A stretch of 64,000 nt of DNA from Alicyclobacillus sp. SP_1. GTDB taxonomy: Bacteria > Bacillota > Bacilli > Alicyclobacillales > Alicyclobacillaceae. The translations under genes were made by a program, and so were the position numbers. Shown piece by piece: positions 46,094-55,342 of this stretch. The DNA lies in assembly GCF_024706985.1 (NCBI RefSeq), contig NZ_JAMCCX010000028.1, positions 1 to 64,000 on the forward strand. The letters run 5' to 3'. Within the stretch, counting starts at the first letter, position 1. Each line of letters opens with the position of its first letter. The notes under the pieces are model-generated. The model saw only the letters and a list, made by a program, of their open reading frames with translations, searched no databases and was not told the DNA's origin.

Positions 46094-46107
46094 ACCGACT
46101 GGTCGGT
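46094..46107 (+). promoter_or_regulatory. palindromic operator upstream of fadNAE
   Basis: ACCGACTGGTCGGT is a 6-2-6 inverted repeat lying 9-22 bases past the expected transcription start. Its sequence differs from the FadR box at 13355, so a different TetR-family regulator may bind it. Confidence 0.55.
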
Positions 46108-46153
46108 CTGGGGCTCGGTTAGCCTTGAAGAGCCTAAGGAGGAGGACTTTCTG

Positions 46154-48559
46154 GTGACTTTCCAAGTGCGTAAAGCGGCGGTATTGGGCTCTGGAGTGAT
46201 GGGGGCCGCGATTGCGGCACATCTTTCCAATGTCGGGATACCTGTTCTGTTACTTGACATGGTACCACCCAAGTTGACGGAGAAGGAAATTGCAGCGGGA
46301 CTGACTTTGGAGTCTCCTCAAGTCAGAAACAAGTTAGCAACTCAGGGATTGGAAGCGGCAAAAAAATCGAAACCAAGTCCCTTTTATTCGCTTGAGGACG
46401 CATCCCGAATTGAAGTTGGGAATTTTAGTGATGATTTGAGTCGGTTAAAGGAATGCGACTGGGTTATTGAAGTGGTTGTCGAAAACTTGGAAATCAAACG
46501 AAACTTGCTGCATCAAGTGCAAAGTGCCGTACGTGCCGACGCCATTGTTTCCTCTAACACGTCCGGAATTTCGATTGCGGCTATGTCGGAGTTGTGTGAG
46601 CCTAGTTTTCGAAAGAGGTTCCTGGGGACACACTTTTTCAATCCACCAAGATATATGAAGCTTCTAGAGGTTATTCCTGGACCAGAAACTTTGCCGAACG
46701 TCGTAGAAGATATGGTTCGTTTTGGCGAGCGTGTTCTTGGAAAAGGTGTTGTGGTAGCGAAGGATACGCCGAATTTTATTGCCAATCGAATTGGCACCTA
46801 CGGACTCATTGCAACGCTTGACGCGATGCAACGGCATGGGTTTGGCGTGGACGAGGTTGATGCAATCACGGGACCTTTGATGGGCAGACCCAAGAGTGCA
46901 ACGTTCCGCACCTTGGATGTTGTAGGACTGGACACATTTGTTCATGTTGCTGAAAATGTGCAATCGTCTGTGTCTGGGGAAGACGAAAAAATCGCTTTTC
47001 AAATTCCGGATTATTTGCGCGAGATGGTCTCTCGAGGGTGGCTCGGTGAGAAAACGGGCCAAGGATTCTTTAAACGAGAAAAGACATCGTCTGGAAGAGA
47101 AATTCTTGCATTGAATCTCACCTCTATGGAATATGGTGCTCGTAAACGCGTGACATCTTCTTCCTTTGATGCAGCACGGTCAGCGGACACACTGGAGCAG
47201 AAGTTAAATCATCTTGTGTATGGCAAGGACGCCGTATCTGCGTTCGTCTGGGAAATCCTCAAGAAAGTTCTGCTATACACTGCGAGTAAGCAAGAGGAAA
47301 TTGCGGACAACATCGTTGCAGTCGATAACGCCATGAAGTGGGGCTTCAACTGGGAACTGGGGCCCTATGAGACATGGGATGTTTTAGGGGTTGAAAAGTC
47401 TGTCGAGAGAATGCGACAGGATGGAGAAACAATACCAGCGTGGATTGAGGAATTTCTTGCCGCTGGGCATACGTCATTCTATAAAACGTCGGCCGGTCAA
47501 CCGAAGGAGTTTTATGTTCTGACTCGCCACTACAAAGAGTTGGAAGTGGCTCCGGAGCATATTTCGCTAAAATCTCTGAAGGAACAAGGGAAAGTCATTC
47601 GCAAAAACAGCGGTGCAAGTCTCATTGACTTGGGAGATGGCATTGCGTGTCTTGAATTTCACTCATTGAAGCAGGCCATCGGGACCGATGTCACTCAGAT
47701 GATTGACTATGCTGTGCAAGAGGTGTCGGTCAATTGGGATGGACTCGTCATCGGTAATGAAGCTGCGAATTTTTGTGTCGGAGCCAATTTGATGATGATG
47801 CTGATTGAGGCTCAAGATGAAAACTGGGACGACTTAAACTTAGCAGTACAGCAGTTTCAACAAGCGTTGTACCGACTCAAGTATCTCGCGAAACCCGTTG
47901 TTGCGGCACCATTTTCCCTGTCGTTGGGCGGGGGGGCAGAAGTCTGCTTCCCAGCGGATCGCATACAAGCATCGGCCGAGACGTACATGGGTTTAGTCGA
48001 AGTTGGAGTTGGGTTAATTCCAGGCGGCGGTGGCAACAAGGAGTTGCTGATTCGCAGCTTGGAAGGAGTGCCAAGTGTACTAACGGATCGTCTCGATGGA
48101 TATGTTCGTTCTGTTTTCGAGACGATTGCGATGGCTAAAGTCTCCACCAGCGCTAAGGAAGCCCGTGCTAATGGTTTCTTGCGTGCAGCGGACGGTATCA
48201 GTGTCAATCGCGATTACCTCCTTCATGACGCAAAAGTAGTGGCACGCAGCTTGGCTGACTCTGGATATATCCCGCCGCAAGAAAGACGAATTCCCGTCGT
48301 TGGGGAGGCGGGGGCAGCTGTTTTAAAGACCGGTGTCTATGGTATGCGTATTGCCGGACAGATTTCCGATCACGATGCCAAAATTGCTGGTAAATTGGCT
48401 GACGTCTTGACCGGGGGTTCTGTACCTCGAGGTACTCTGGTGACAGAACAGTACTTGTTGGACTTAGAACGAGAGGCGTTCTTGAGTCTCGTTGGAGAGC
48501 CAAAGACTCAAGCTCGCATGCAGCATATGCTTCAAACCGGGAAACCACTTCGGAACTAA
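46154..48559 (+). CDS. fadN: 3-hydroxyacyl-CoA dehydrogenase / enoyl-CoA hydratase
   Basis: This bifunctional enzyme does two steps of fatty-acid beta-oxidation. The 801-residue protein has the dehydrogenase first: AAVLGSGVMGAAIAAHL for NAD at residue 8, SNTSGISIAAM, GTHFFNPPRYMKLLEVI with the catalytic His, and NRIGTYG. The hydratase comes last: IGNEAANFCVGANLMMM and AAPFSLSLGGGAEVCF near 590, and GLVEVGVGLIPGGGG. This order matches Bacillus FadN and differs from FadB. GGAGGAGG precedes the GTG. It opens fadN-fadA-fadE. Confidence 0.95.
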   Translation: MTFQVRKAAVLGSGVMGAAIAAHLSNVGIPVLLLDMVPPKLTEKEIAAGLTLESPQVRNKLATQGLEAAKKSKPSPFYSLEDASRIEVGNFSDDLSRLKECDWVIEVVVENLEIKRNLLHQVQSAVRADAIVSSNTSGISIAAMSELCEPSFRKRFLGTHFFNPPRYMKLLEVIPGPETLPNVVEDMVRFGERVLGKGVVVAKDTPNFIANRIGTYGLIATLDAMQRHGFGVDEVDAITGPLMGRPKSATFRTLDVVGLDTFVHVAENVQSSVSGEDEKIAFQIPDYLREMVSRGWLGEKTGQGFFKREKTSSGREILALNLTSMEYGARKRVTSSSFDAARSADTLEQKLNHLVYGKDAVSAFVWEILKKVLLYTASKQEEIADNIVAVDNAMKWGFNWELGPYETWDVLGVEKSVERMRQDGETIPAWIEEFLAAGHTSFYKTSAGQPKEFYVLTRHYKELEVAPEHISLKSLKEQGKVIRKNSGASLIDLGDGIACLEFHSLKQAIGTDVTQMIDYAVQEVSVNWDGLVIGNEAANFCVGANLMMMLIEAQDENWDDLNLAVQQFQQALYRLKYLAKPVVAAPFSLSLGGGAEVCFPADRIQASAETYMGLVEVGVGLIPGGGGNKELLIRSLEGVPSVLTDRLDGYVRSVFETIAMAKVSTSAKEARANGFLRAADGISVNRDYLLHDAKVVARSLADSGYIPPQERRIPVVGEAGAAVLKTGVYGMRIAGQISDHDAKIAGKLADVLTGGSVPRGTLVTEQYLLDLEREAFLSLVGEPKTQARMQHMLQTGKPLRN

Positions 48560-48582
48560 CGATAGAGTGAGGAGGAATTCGT

Positions 48583-49764
48583 GTGCGTGATGCAGTGATT
48601 GTGGCTGGCGTGCGGACGGCTATTGGTAAAGCCCCCAAAGGCACGCTCAGAAACTTTCGTCCGGATGATATGGGGGCAGCTGTGGTGAGTGAACTTTTAG
48701 CGAGAGTCCCCCAAGTGTCGAAGGAAGAGATAGAAGATGTTCTCTTTGGCTGTGCCATTCCAGAGGCAGAGCAGGGGATGAATGTGGCTCGTGTGATTGC
48801 CATGCGGGCTGGACTGCCAACTTCTGTGCCGGGTGTGACTGTCAATCGGTTTTGCTCCTCTGGCCTCCAGACCATCGCTATGGCTGCGCAAGCGGTTATG
48901 ACGGGCATGATGGACTGCGTGATTGCTGGAGGAACCGAGACCATGAGCATGGTGCCGATGGGGGGGTTCAACATTTCCCCTAATCCTTCCTTGGTTGATA
49001 CCTTTCCGGAAGTGTACATGTCCATGGGACACACGGCCGAAGAAGTTGCGCAACGCTTCCAAGTTTCTCGTGAAGACCAGGATGCTTTTGCTTTACAAAG
49101 TCACCAACGTGCCATCCAGGCCATTGACGCGGGACGCTTTCGAGACGAGATTGTTCCACTGACAGTCAAAACGGCTGTCGTCGGGAATGATAACCGTGTG
49201 ATATCGAAAGATATCACTTTTGCGGTCGACGAAGGACCTCGTCGAGACACTTCGATGGAAGCTTTGTCTAAGTTGCGGCCGGCGTTTCACGTAAAAGGGT
49301 CAGTCACGGCTGGAAATTCATCTCAAACCAGCGATGGCGCGGCGGCCGTACTCGTGATGTCTTCAGAGCGAGCACAACAACTTGGTCTTCAGCCGATAGG
49401 CATTTTTCGCTCGTTCGCAGTAGCTGGGGTAGACCCCGACATTATGGGCGTTGGACCCATTGCCGCTGTGCCGAAAGCACTGGCAAAGGCTGGACTGAGC
49501 TTGGCTGACATGGACTTAATTGAACTTAACGAAGCTTTTGCTTCCCAGGCTCTGCAGGTGATTCGTACTTTGGAGATGAACCAAGACATAGTCAATGTCA
49601 ACGGGGGTGCGATTGCACTCGGCCATCCTATGGGGTGTACGGGCTCCCGATTGACGGTGAGCATGTTGCATGAACTCGCCCGCCGGGGAAAGAGGTACGG
49701 GTTGGTGACCATGTGTATCGGTGGCGGCATGGGTGCCGCAGCGGTGTTTGAGCGACCTGCATAA
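48583..49764 (+). CDS. fadA: acetyl-CoA acyltransferase (thiolase)
   Basis: It cleaves 3-ketoacyl-CoA with CoA, the last step of beta-oxidation. The 393-residue product has the acyl-binding Cys in VNRFCSSGLQTIAMAA (near 88), the His in GGAIALGHPMGCTGSRL and the second Cys in TMCIGGGMGAA, as well as NEAFASQ. The GTG has GAGGAGG upstream and lies 23 bp after fadN. Companion genes make a degradative rather than a biosynthetic thiolase likely. Confidence 0.95.
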   Translation: MRDAVIVAGVRTAIGKAPKGTLRNFRPDDMGAAVVSELLARVPQVSKEEIEDVLFGCAIPEAEQGMNVARVIAMRAGLPTSVPGVTVNRFCSSGLQTIAMAAQAVMTGMMDCVIAGGTETMSMVPMGGFNISPNPSLVDTFPEVYMSMGHTAEEVAQRFQVSREDQDAFALQSHQRAIQAIDAGRFRDEIVPLTVKTAVVGNDNRVISKDITFAVDEGPRRDTSMEALSKLRPAFHVKGSVTAGNSSQTSDGAAAVLVMSSERAQQLGLQPIGIFRSFAVAGVDPDIMGVGPIAAVPKALAKAGLSLADMDLIELNEAFASQALQVIRTLEMNQDIVNVNGGAIALGHPMGCTGSRLTVSMLHELARRGKRYGLVTMCIGGGMGAAAVFERPA

Positions 49765-49818
49765 GACGTGGAATGGCACGCGAGAACGAAGCGAATGAAA
49801 AAATGGGGAGGAATTGTC

Positions 49819-51588
49819 ATGACAACGGATCAAAAGACGAGTCGCGGGGCAGCATATCTCATTGAAGATGTGAATGCCGAAGATATATTTACGCCGGAAG
49901 ACTTTACACAAGAGCATCAGATGATTGCCGAGACGACTCGCGCATTTGTACAAGGCGAGATTTTGCCCAATCAAGAGCGCTTAGAACACCAGGACTGGGA
50001 CTTGACGGTGAAACTGTTGCAGAAGGCTGGAGAACTGGGACTGTTGGCGGCCGACGTTCCAGAAGACTATGAAGGACTTGGAGCAGATAAGGTGACCTCC
50101 GCGCTAATTACCGAGGAAATTACTCGCGGCGGCTCGTTTGCTCTGAGCCATGGAGCACATGTTGGGATCGGATCGCTACCGATTGTCTTCTTCGGAAGTG
50201 AGGAGCAAAAAAAGAAGTATCTTCCTAAGCTTGCCGCTGGTACGCTTATCGCAGCATATGCACTGACAGAGCCTGGATCGGGGTCGGATGCACTTGGTGC
50301 AAAAACGGTCGCCGCGCTCTCTGCAGATGGAAAGTATTATGTGTTGAATGGTACGAAACAATATATTACTAACTCGGGCTTTGCAGACATTTTCGTCGTC
50401 TACGCCAAAATTGATGGAGAAAAATTCTCTGCATTCATCGTGGAACGTCAGTATGAGGGTGTTTCAACGGGGCCAGAGGAAAAGAAGATGGGTATTAAAG
50501 CGTCTTCCACGCGCCAACTCATTTTGGAAGATGTGCATGTGCCGGTAGAAAACTTGCTCGGTGAAGTCGGTAGAGGACATGTGATTGCCTTCAACATTTT
50601 GAATATCGGCCGTTATAAATTGGCGGTTGGTGCCGTCGGTGGCATGAAATCGGCGATTGCGACCTCCGTCAAGTATGCGAAAGAACGCAAACAGTTCGGG
50701 ACAGCCATTGCAAACTTCCCGCTGATTCAAAAAAAATTGGCTGAAATGAACATTGCCACGTATGTTGCCGAAAGCATGTCGTATCGAACGACGGGCGAGA
50801 TTGACCGGCAGTTGGAACATTTGGGGAAGACGACGGACGGTCGCGTTGTGGCCCAAGCCATCGAGGAATATGCGTTGGAGTGCTCTGTGGATAAAGTGTA
50901 TGCTTCAGAAGCACTCGATTTCGTGGTCGATGAAGGTGTACAAATTCATGGTGGAGCAGGTTTTATTCAAGAGTACCCGATTGAGCGGATGTACCGTGAC
51001 TCGCGAATTAACCGCATTTTTGAAGGGACCAATGAAGTCAACCGGATGATTATTCCGAATACCCTGTTTCGAAAGGCGATGAAAGGCGAACTACCTTTGT
51101 TGCAAGCGGCGCAGGCTTTGCAACAGGAACTTATGGGCGTAATTCAGCCAGCGGACGAAATGCAACCGTTGAGCGCTCAATTTCACACTTTGTCAATGAT
51201 GAAAAAAATCTTCTTGTTCGTTGGTGGCCAAGCGGTGCAAAAGTACATGCAATCTATGAAAGATGAGCAAGAAATATTGGCCTGGTTAGCAGATATTGCA
51301 ATTGAAACGTATGCAGTCGAAAGCGCGCTCTTGAGAGCGAAGAAAGCTTTGGACAGTGGTGCGGATGCCGCAAACAAGATTGATATGGCGACGATCTATA
51401 GCGAGGAAGCATTAGTACGTGTGGAATCGACCGCCCGTAATATTTTGGCGACGATGGAAGAGGGAGACTCGCTAAGAACGCAGTTGTCGATTTTACGCAA
51501 GTTGACTCGGTTCCAGCCAGTGAACAGCGTAGAATTGAAGAGACGCATTGCAAAGCGGGTTATTGATGCCGAGAAGTATTTGGCGTAG
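49819..51588 (+). CDS. fadE: acyl-CoA dehydrogenase
   Basis: It makes the first double bond in beta-oxidation and passes electrons to EtfAB. The 589-residue length is close to Bacillus FadE and includes a C-terminal extension of about 170 residues beyond the core. Core motifs are ALTEPGSGSDALGAKT, KQYITNSGFADIFVVYAKI, FGTAIANFPLIQKKLAEM, GGAGFIQEYPIERMYRDSRINRIFEGTNEVNRMII, where the Glu of YEGT-like FEGTNE is the catalytic base. ATG 49819 has GGGGAGG upstream. The operon ends with it. Confidence 0.95.
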   Translation: MTTDQKTSRGAAYLIEDVNAEDIFTPEDFTQEHQMIAETTRAFVQGEILPNQERLEHQDWDLTVKLLQKAGELGLLAADVPEDYEGLGADKVTSALITEEITRGGSFALSHGAHVGIGSLPIVFFGSEEQKKKYLPKLAAGTLIAAYALTEPGSGSDALGAKTVAALSADGKYYVLNGTKQYITNSGFADIFVVYAKIDGEKFSAFIVERQYEGVSTGPEEKKMGIKASSTRQLILEDVHVPVENLLGEVGRGHVIAFNILNIGRYKLAVGAVGGMKSAIATSVKYAKERKQFGTAIANFPLIQKKLAEMNIATYVAESMSYRTTGEIDRQLEHLGKTTDGRVVAQAIEEYALECSVDKVYASEALDFVVDEGVQIHGGAGFIQEYPIERMYRDSRINRIFEGTNEVNRMIIPNTLFRKAMKGELPLLQAAQALQQELMGVIQPADEMQPLSAQFHTLSMMKKIFLFVGGQAVQKYMQSMKDEQEILAWLADIAIETYAVESALLRAKKALDSGADAANKIDMATIYSEEALVRVESTARNILATMEEGDSLRTQLSILRKLTRFQPVNSVELKRRIAKRVIDAEKYLA

Positions 51589-51645
51589 GAGGGGTTCGCT
51601 GTCTCGTCAGATGGGGACGGTCAAGCCTTTCGAATAGGATGGATG

Positions 51646-51694
51646 GAGGAGTACTGCGGGCCGCTCAGGAAGATTGGCCCACGCGGTACTCCTC
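51646..51694 (+). terminator. hairpin after fadNAE
   Basis: GAGGAGTAC (51646-51654) pairs with GTACTCCTC (51686-51694), with more pairing inside (GCG with CGC, GGCC with GGCC). No T run follows, so it may be a stabilising rather than a terminating hairpin. Confidence 0.55.
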
Positions 51695-51720
51695 GAGTCT
51701 GTTCCAGCGTTTTCACACCG

Positions 51721-51729
51721 TGGTATAAT
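51721..51729 (+). promoter_or_regulatory. extended -10 promoter of the MazG-like gene
   Basis: TGGTATAAT combines a TG motif with a perfect TATAAT 22 bases before the ATG. The -35 is weak (TTCCAG), as allowed for extended -10 promoters. The leader would be very short. Confidence 0.6.
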
Positions 51730-51751
51730 CTCCGCGTAGAGGAGGGGCAAC

Positions 51752-52057
51752 ATGGAGCGAAAGACGATTTCTCTGCCGCGTCTCACGGGTTTAACGCCAA
51801 CGATGGAATCCACGATGCTGAAAATCATGGAGGAAGTAGGCGAGTTGGCTCAAGCCATGGGCAAGTTTCGCGGTTTGTCCGGCGAACGTTCTTCGATGGA
51901 AGAGGCAGATGTAGCGCGGGCCATTGTGTCCGAGCTGCTGGATGTGGCGCAGACCGCTACATCCATGATGTTTGTGATTGAAGATATCTATGGCTTTGAT
52001 ATGTCCGATGAGATTGAACGGCACATCGCCAAGCTTCAAGAGAGAGGATACTTGTAG
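51752..52057 (+). CDS. MazG-like family protein
   Basis: The 101-residue product has the all-helical nucleotide pyrophosphohydrolase pattern: IMEEVGELAQAMGKFR gives the EExxE-like metal site, and SELLDVAQTATSMM gives the second E/D pair. Such proteins remove odd or excess nucleotides. GAGGAGGGG lies before the ATG. The last codons and stop are repeated 73 bases further on as part of a 39-bp direct repeat. Confidence 0.82.
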   Translation: MERKTISLPRLTGLTPTMESTMLKIMEEVGELAQAMGKFRGLSGERSSMEEADVARAIVSELLDVAQTATSMMFVIEDIYGFDMSDEIERHIAKLQERGYL

Positions 52058-52155
52058 ACTTCGCACACTGTGTCGATGCTTCCGGCCTAAGACTGCACAG
52101 GCTTTCGGCTTATCCGGAGGATACTTGTAGACTTCGCACACTGTGTCGATGCTTC
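52044..52155. repeat. 39-bp direct repeat spanning the MazG-like gene end
   Basis: A 39-bp sequence at 52044-52082 recurs identically at 52117-52155, with 34 bases between. The first copy includes the last codons and stop of the MazG-like gene. The shared part contains CACACTGTG, a short inverted repeat. Confidence 0.95.
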
Positions 52156-52174
52156 TAACTGTTTTGAATAGAAA

Positions 52175-52195
52175 GCTTGCCTGAGACAGGCAAGC
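52175..52195 (-). terminator. terminator of nfo
   Basis: GCTTGCCTG (52175-52183) pairs perfectly with CAGGCAAGC (52187-52195) around a 3-base loop. On the minus strand a T-rich tail follows. It ends nfo and may also stop the convergent MazG-like gene. Confidence 0.75.
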
Positions 52196-52201
52196 CGTTG
52201 T

Positions 52202-53047
52202 CTAAGACTGCGGTGCAGCGCGGTCGAGAAGAAGGTCGATTTCCTCTTTGTACCGTCCGTTTGGCGTCTCCAAAATTTGTGGAATGCCGCGAAGTGCTTC
52301 GTGATGCACAATTGTTTTCAACGCCTCAGTTCCAATATATCCGTCACCAATGTTGGCGTGCCGGTCTTTGCGGGAATCAAATGGATTCTTCGAATCGTTG
52401 ATGTGCGCGACTTTCAAACGCTTTAGCCCAATGGTCTGCTCGAATTTGTCGAGAAATCCATCAAAGTCTGCCACAATATCATATCCGTAACTAAAATTGT
52501 GACACGTGTCGATACAGACGCCGAGGACCTCTGGATGGTCGACGCGTTCGATAATTTCAGCGATGTCCTCCAAGGAGTTTCCGACTTTCGACCCGTCTCC
52601 CGCCATCGTTTCTAGACAGACAAACAATTGTTCGTCGCCTGTTAATACTTGATTTAAGCCTTCCACAATTCTCGTAATGGCATAGTCACGCCCTTCGCCG
52701 ACATGAGAACCTGGGTGCATGACGATGTACTGAAAACCAAGGTATTCCACGCGCTCTATTTCTTCGCGCAAAACCGATATCCCATACTCCCAGGTGTCTT
52801 CTTTGGGACTGGCTAAGTTGACTAAATAAGAGAGATGTACGACCGGATCGACAATATGATGTTCTGCCATTTGAGCAAGAGCTTCATCTCGATGGAACTC
52901 TGTGATGGGGCGGGCCTTTCCTCCACGATTGCTTCGCGTGTATATCATAAATGTATTCGCACCGTAACGGATGGTCTCTTCGACAGCTGCGGTCAATCCG
53001 GTCTTTGCAACCGAAACATTGGCTCCCAGCAAAATGGGCTTGTCCAT
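52202..53047 (-). CDS. nfo: deoxyribonuclease IV (AP endonuclease)
   Basis: It cuts DNA at abasic sites in base excision repair. The 281-residue TIM barrel binds three zinc ions: His in VVHLSYLVNLASP, His in VMHPGSHVGEG, Glu in LETMAGDGSKVG, Asp and His in CIDTCHNFSYGYD, HINDSKNPFDSRKDRHANIGDG and Glu in LETPNGR. ATG 53047 (MDKPILLGANVSVA) is favoured by alignment, with GAGGAG twelve bases upstream. The frame opens to 53092. Confidence 0.95.
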   Translation of the reverse strand: MDKPILLGANVSVAKTGLTAAVEETIRYGANTFMIYTRSNRGGKARPITEFHRDEALAQMAEHHIVDPVVHLSYLVNLASPKEDTWEYGISVLREEIERVEYLGFQYIVMHPGSHVGEGRDYAITRIVEGLNQVLTGDEQLFVCLETMAGDGSKVGNSLEDIAEIIERVDHPEVLGVCIDTCHNFSYGYDIVADFDGFLDKFEQTIGLKRLKVAHINDSKNPFDSRKDRHANIGDGYIGTEALKTIVHHEALRGIPQILETPNGRYKEEIDLLLDRAAPQS

Positions 53048-53207
53048 CTTCGTCCATAACTCCTCGTCATTGTCATTTTGTTCTCTTAGCATAACGGATT
53101 ACCGCTGTTCTGCAAAGTCACTCATTTTTGTGGCGTCTTTTACTCATGTTCCTGTGCATTCCAGGTAATCCTCTGTACGAGGAGATTGGACGCAAGGGGG
53201 ATGGAAA

Positions 53208-55262
53208 GTGGACGAGGAAGAAAATCCGCGTTTGAAACGACTTTCCTACATATACGGGATTGCTTTTAGCGCCATGGCCGCCCTCATCTTGAGGCTCGGC
53301 TACCTACAAATTGTGCACAGTGCAGAATACCGCGCGGAAGCGGGCCAAGTACAGTATGCGCGCATTCCGATTCTGCCGAAGCGCGGTTACATCTACGACC
53401 AGCACATGCGCCTTCTTGCCTATAATGAGCCGACTTACAGCATTGTCTACGTGACCTTGGATTCCCCTGACCAGCATCCGGAAGCAGTCGCCCGAGTGCT
53501 GTCACCACTCTTGAAGCAAAGTTCGGCGAAGCTTGTGTCTCAACTCGAACAACACCGTGCCTACGACAATCCCGTCATTCTTTTAGAATCGGCGACTCCC
53601 AAACAAATTTCCTATGTTTTTGAGCATCAAAGTTTGCTTCCGGGAGTTCGCGTACTCGAAGACTCGCGGCGCATGTATCCGAATGGACCACTCGCTGGTC
53701 ACCTGCTTGGCTATGTCCATGCGCAGTCTCCTGAAACCGTAGAACAATATGCTCACGAGAATTATTTGCCCAGTCAGCGCGTGGGCATTACTGGCGTGGA
53801 GGAAGCGTATGAGCGTGTGCTTCAAGGCAAAGTTGGGTACGAAGTGTGGCAGATGAATTTTCGCGGACTCCCTATGCGCAACATGGGTGTTCAGCCAGTC
53901 CCGCGGTCCGGACAAAGTCTGCGTTTGACAATTGATGCCCCTTTACAAGCGAGCGCGGAAGAATTGGTTTCGGAGACGGTTCGAGAGCAGGAGTCTCGTC
54001 ACGGTCAGCAAATTCGCGACGCCGAGGCCGTGATGCTCGATGTTCACACCGGTGGGGTGCTGTGTATGGTGTCTTATCCATACTACGATCCCAACTGGTT
54101 CACTGATGCGAGCAGTTATCAAAAGCACGCTCACTATCTCAACAGCCGCATCCTCACACCAACCATTAATCACGTTCTCACGAGTCCGCGCTATCCAGGT
54201 TCAACCGTGAAGCCCGTGAACATCATTGCAGGATTTGCAGGAAAGGTCATCGGTCCGGACACTCACATTGACGATCACGGTAGTGTCATGGTAGGCACGT
54301 ACGAAGCGCATGACTGGAAACTGGATGGTCACGGACAGGTCGGACCGGCCCGAGCCATCGCGGTCTCTTGCGACACGTTTATGTATGATGTCGGGATGTG
54401 GCTTGCTCGCTGGCACGATGGACCGCCGGTGGGGGAGAGTTTCGCGAAGTGGTATCGTACCGACCGGCTGCGGGGACTGAACACGCTATTTGGCTGGGAA
54501 GCGAAATTTGGGTTAGGTCCAAAAACCGGGATCGACTTGCCAGGCGAGGTATCTGGTCGCTATTACACGAATGACACCACTTCTCGGTCCGTGGTGCAAT
54601 ATCATTTAGAGCGCTCAGAGCAGGCCTTGCAAGGGTCCGGGCATTACGAAAACAATGGACTTTTGTACGACAATGCATTTGCGGCAATCGGTCAAATGCA
54701 AGAGTTCACTCCGCTACAATTGGCCGAGTCGACGCTCATGCTTGCCAATGGCGGGACATTTATTCAGCCGCACGTGGTCGACGCCATTCTCACAGCCGAC
54801 GGCCGATCCGTCGTGAAGACACTCACACCAACCCGCAGAACTGTTCACATTCCAGCGGGTGGTCTTGATGTGGTGCATAAGGGACTTGAAGATGCCGTGA
54901 GAAAACCGGAAGGTACTGCCAGTCGCTTCTTTAAAGGCACATCGTATGCCTTGGCCGGAAAGACAGGAACTGCGGAAATCAGTCAGTTCGGTGAGAAAAC
55001 CGACATTTCCCTATTTATTGGGTATGCACCAGTCAACCATCCACAAGTGGCGATCGCGGTTATGGTCCCGGGCTCGGCCGGCAGAAGTGACGCAGCGGTA
55101 CCCCTGGCACGTCGATTGCTCGACTGCTATTTCGCCGGGAGGACAACGAGTCACAGCCCGAAAGGCGTGTTGATGGTGCCGGAGACGAGCATATCGTCTG
55201 ACTCGAGATTGGTCCCGTGGAACCAGTCGCGTGCCTTTATGGATGTGGAGAGGGAGCAGTAG
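53208..55262 (+). CDS. class B penicillin-binding protein 2 (peptidoglycan transpeptidase)
   Basis: The 684-residue product has one N-terminal membrane helix (about residues 12-30), a PBP dimerisation domain and a transpeptidase domain. The active-site motifs are Ser in PGSTVKP (SxxK, near 332), SCD (in place of SxN, in AVSCDTFMYD) and KTGTAE near 585. It cross-links peptidoglycan for rod growth (MrdA/PbpA-like) or spore wall; no PASTA domains are present. GTG 53208 has AAGGGGG upstream. It stands alone, divergent from nfo. Confidence 0.92.
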   Translation: MDEEENPRLKRLSYIYGIAFSAMAALILRLGYLQIVHSAEYRAEAGQVQYARIPILPKRGYIYDQHMRLLAYNEPTYSIVYVTLDSPDQHPEAVARVLSPLLKQSSAKLVSQLEQHRAYDNPVILLESATPKQISYVFEHQSLLPGVRVLEDSRRMYPNGPLAGHLLGYVHAQSPETVEQYAHENYLPSQRVGITGVEEAYERVLQGKVGYEVWQMNFRGLPMRNMGVQPVPRSGQSLRLTIDAPLQASAEELVSETVREQESRHGQQIRDAEAVMLDVHTGGVLCMVSYPYYDPNWFTDASSYQKHAHYLNSRILTPTINHVLTSPRYPGSTVKPVNIIAGFAGKVIGPDTHIDDHGSVMVGTYEAHDWKLDGHGQVGPARAIAVSCDTFMYDVGMWLARWHDGPPVGESFAKWYRTDRLRGLNTLFGWEAKFGLGPKTGIDLPGEVSGRYYTNDTTSRSVVQYHLERSEQALQGSGHYENNGLLYDNAFAAIGQMQEFTPLQLAESTLMLANGGTFIQPHVVDAILTADGRSVVKTLTPTRRTVHIPAGGLDVVHKGLEDAVRKPEGTASRFFKGTSYALAGKTGTAEISQFGEKTDISLFIGYAPVNHPQVAIAVMVPGSAGRSDAAVPLARRLLDCYFAGRTTSHSPKGVLMVPETSISSDSRLVPWNQSRAFMDVEREQ

Positions 55263-55278
55263 GATAACCCGCGGTTGG

Positions 55279-55307
55279 TTGTCACTGTGACTTGACTTGA
55301 CTATAAT
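55279..55307 (+). promoter_or_regulatory. sigma-A promoter of the second tetR gene
   Basis: TTGTCA (55279-55284) and a perfect TATAAT (55302-55307) are 17 bases apart. Transcription would start near 55314, inside the operator. Confidence 0.75.
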
Positions 55308-55312
55308 GATAA

Positions 55313-55326
55313 TGAGCGGGCGCTCA
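55313..55326 (+). promoter_or_regulatory. palindromic operator of the second tetR gene
   Basis: TGAGCGGGCGCTCA is a perfect 6-2-6 inverted repeat on the transcription start, well placed for autorepression by the TetR protein downstream. Confidence 0.7.
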
Positions 55327-55342
55327 GTCGGAGGTGATGAGG

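Noticed and set aside
48204-49034. 276-codon minus-strand frame opposite fadN and fadA
   Set aside because: It overlaps two certain genes and its composition is that of an antisense shadow.
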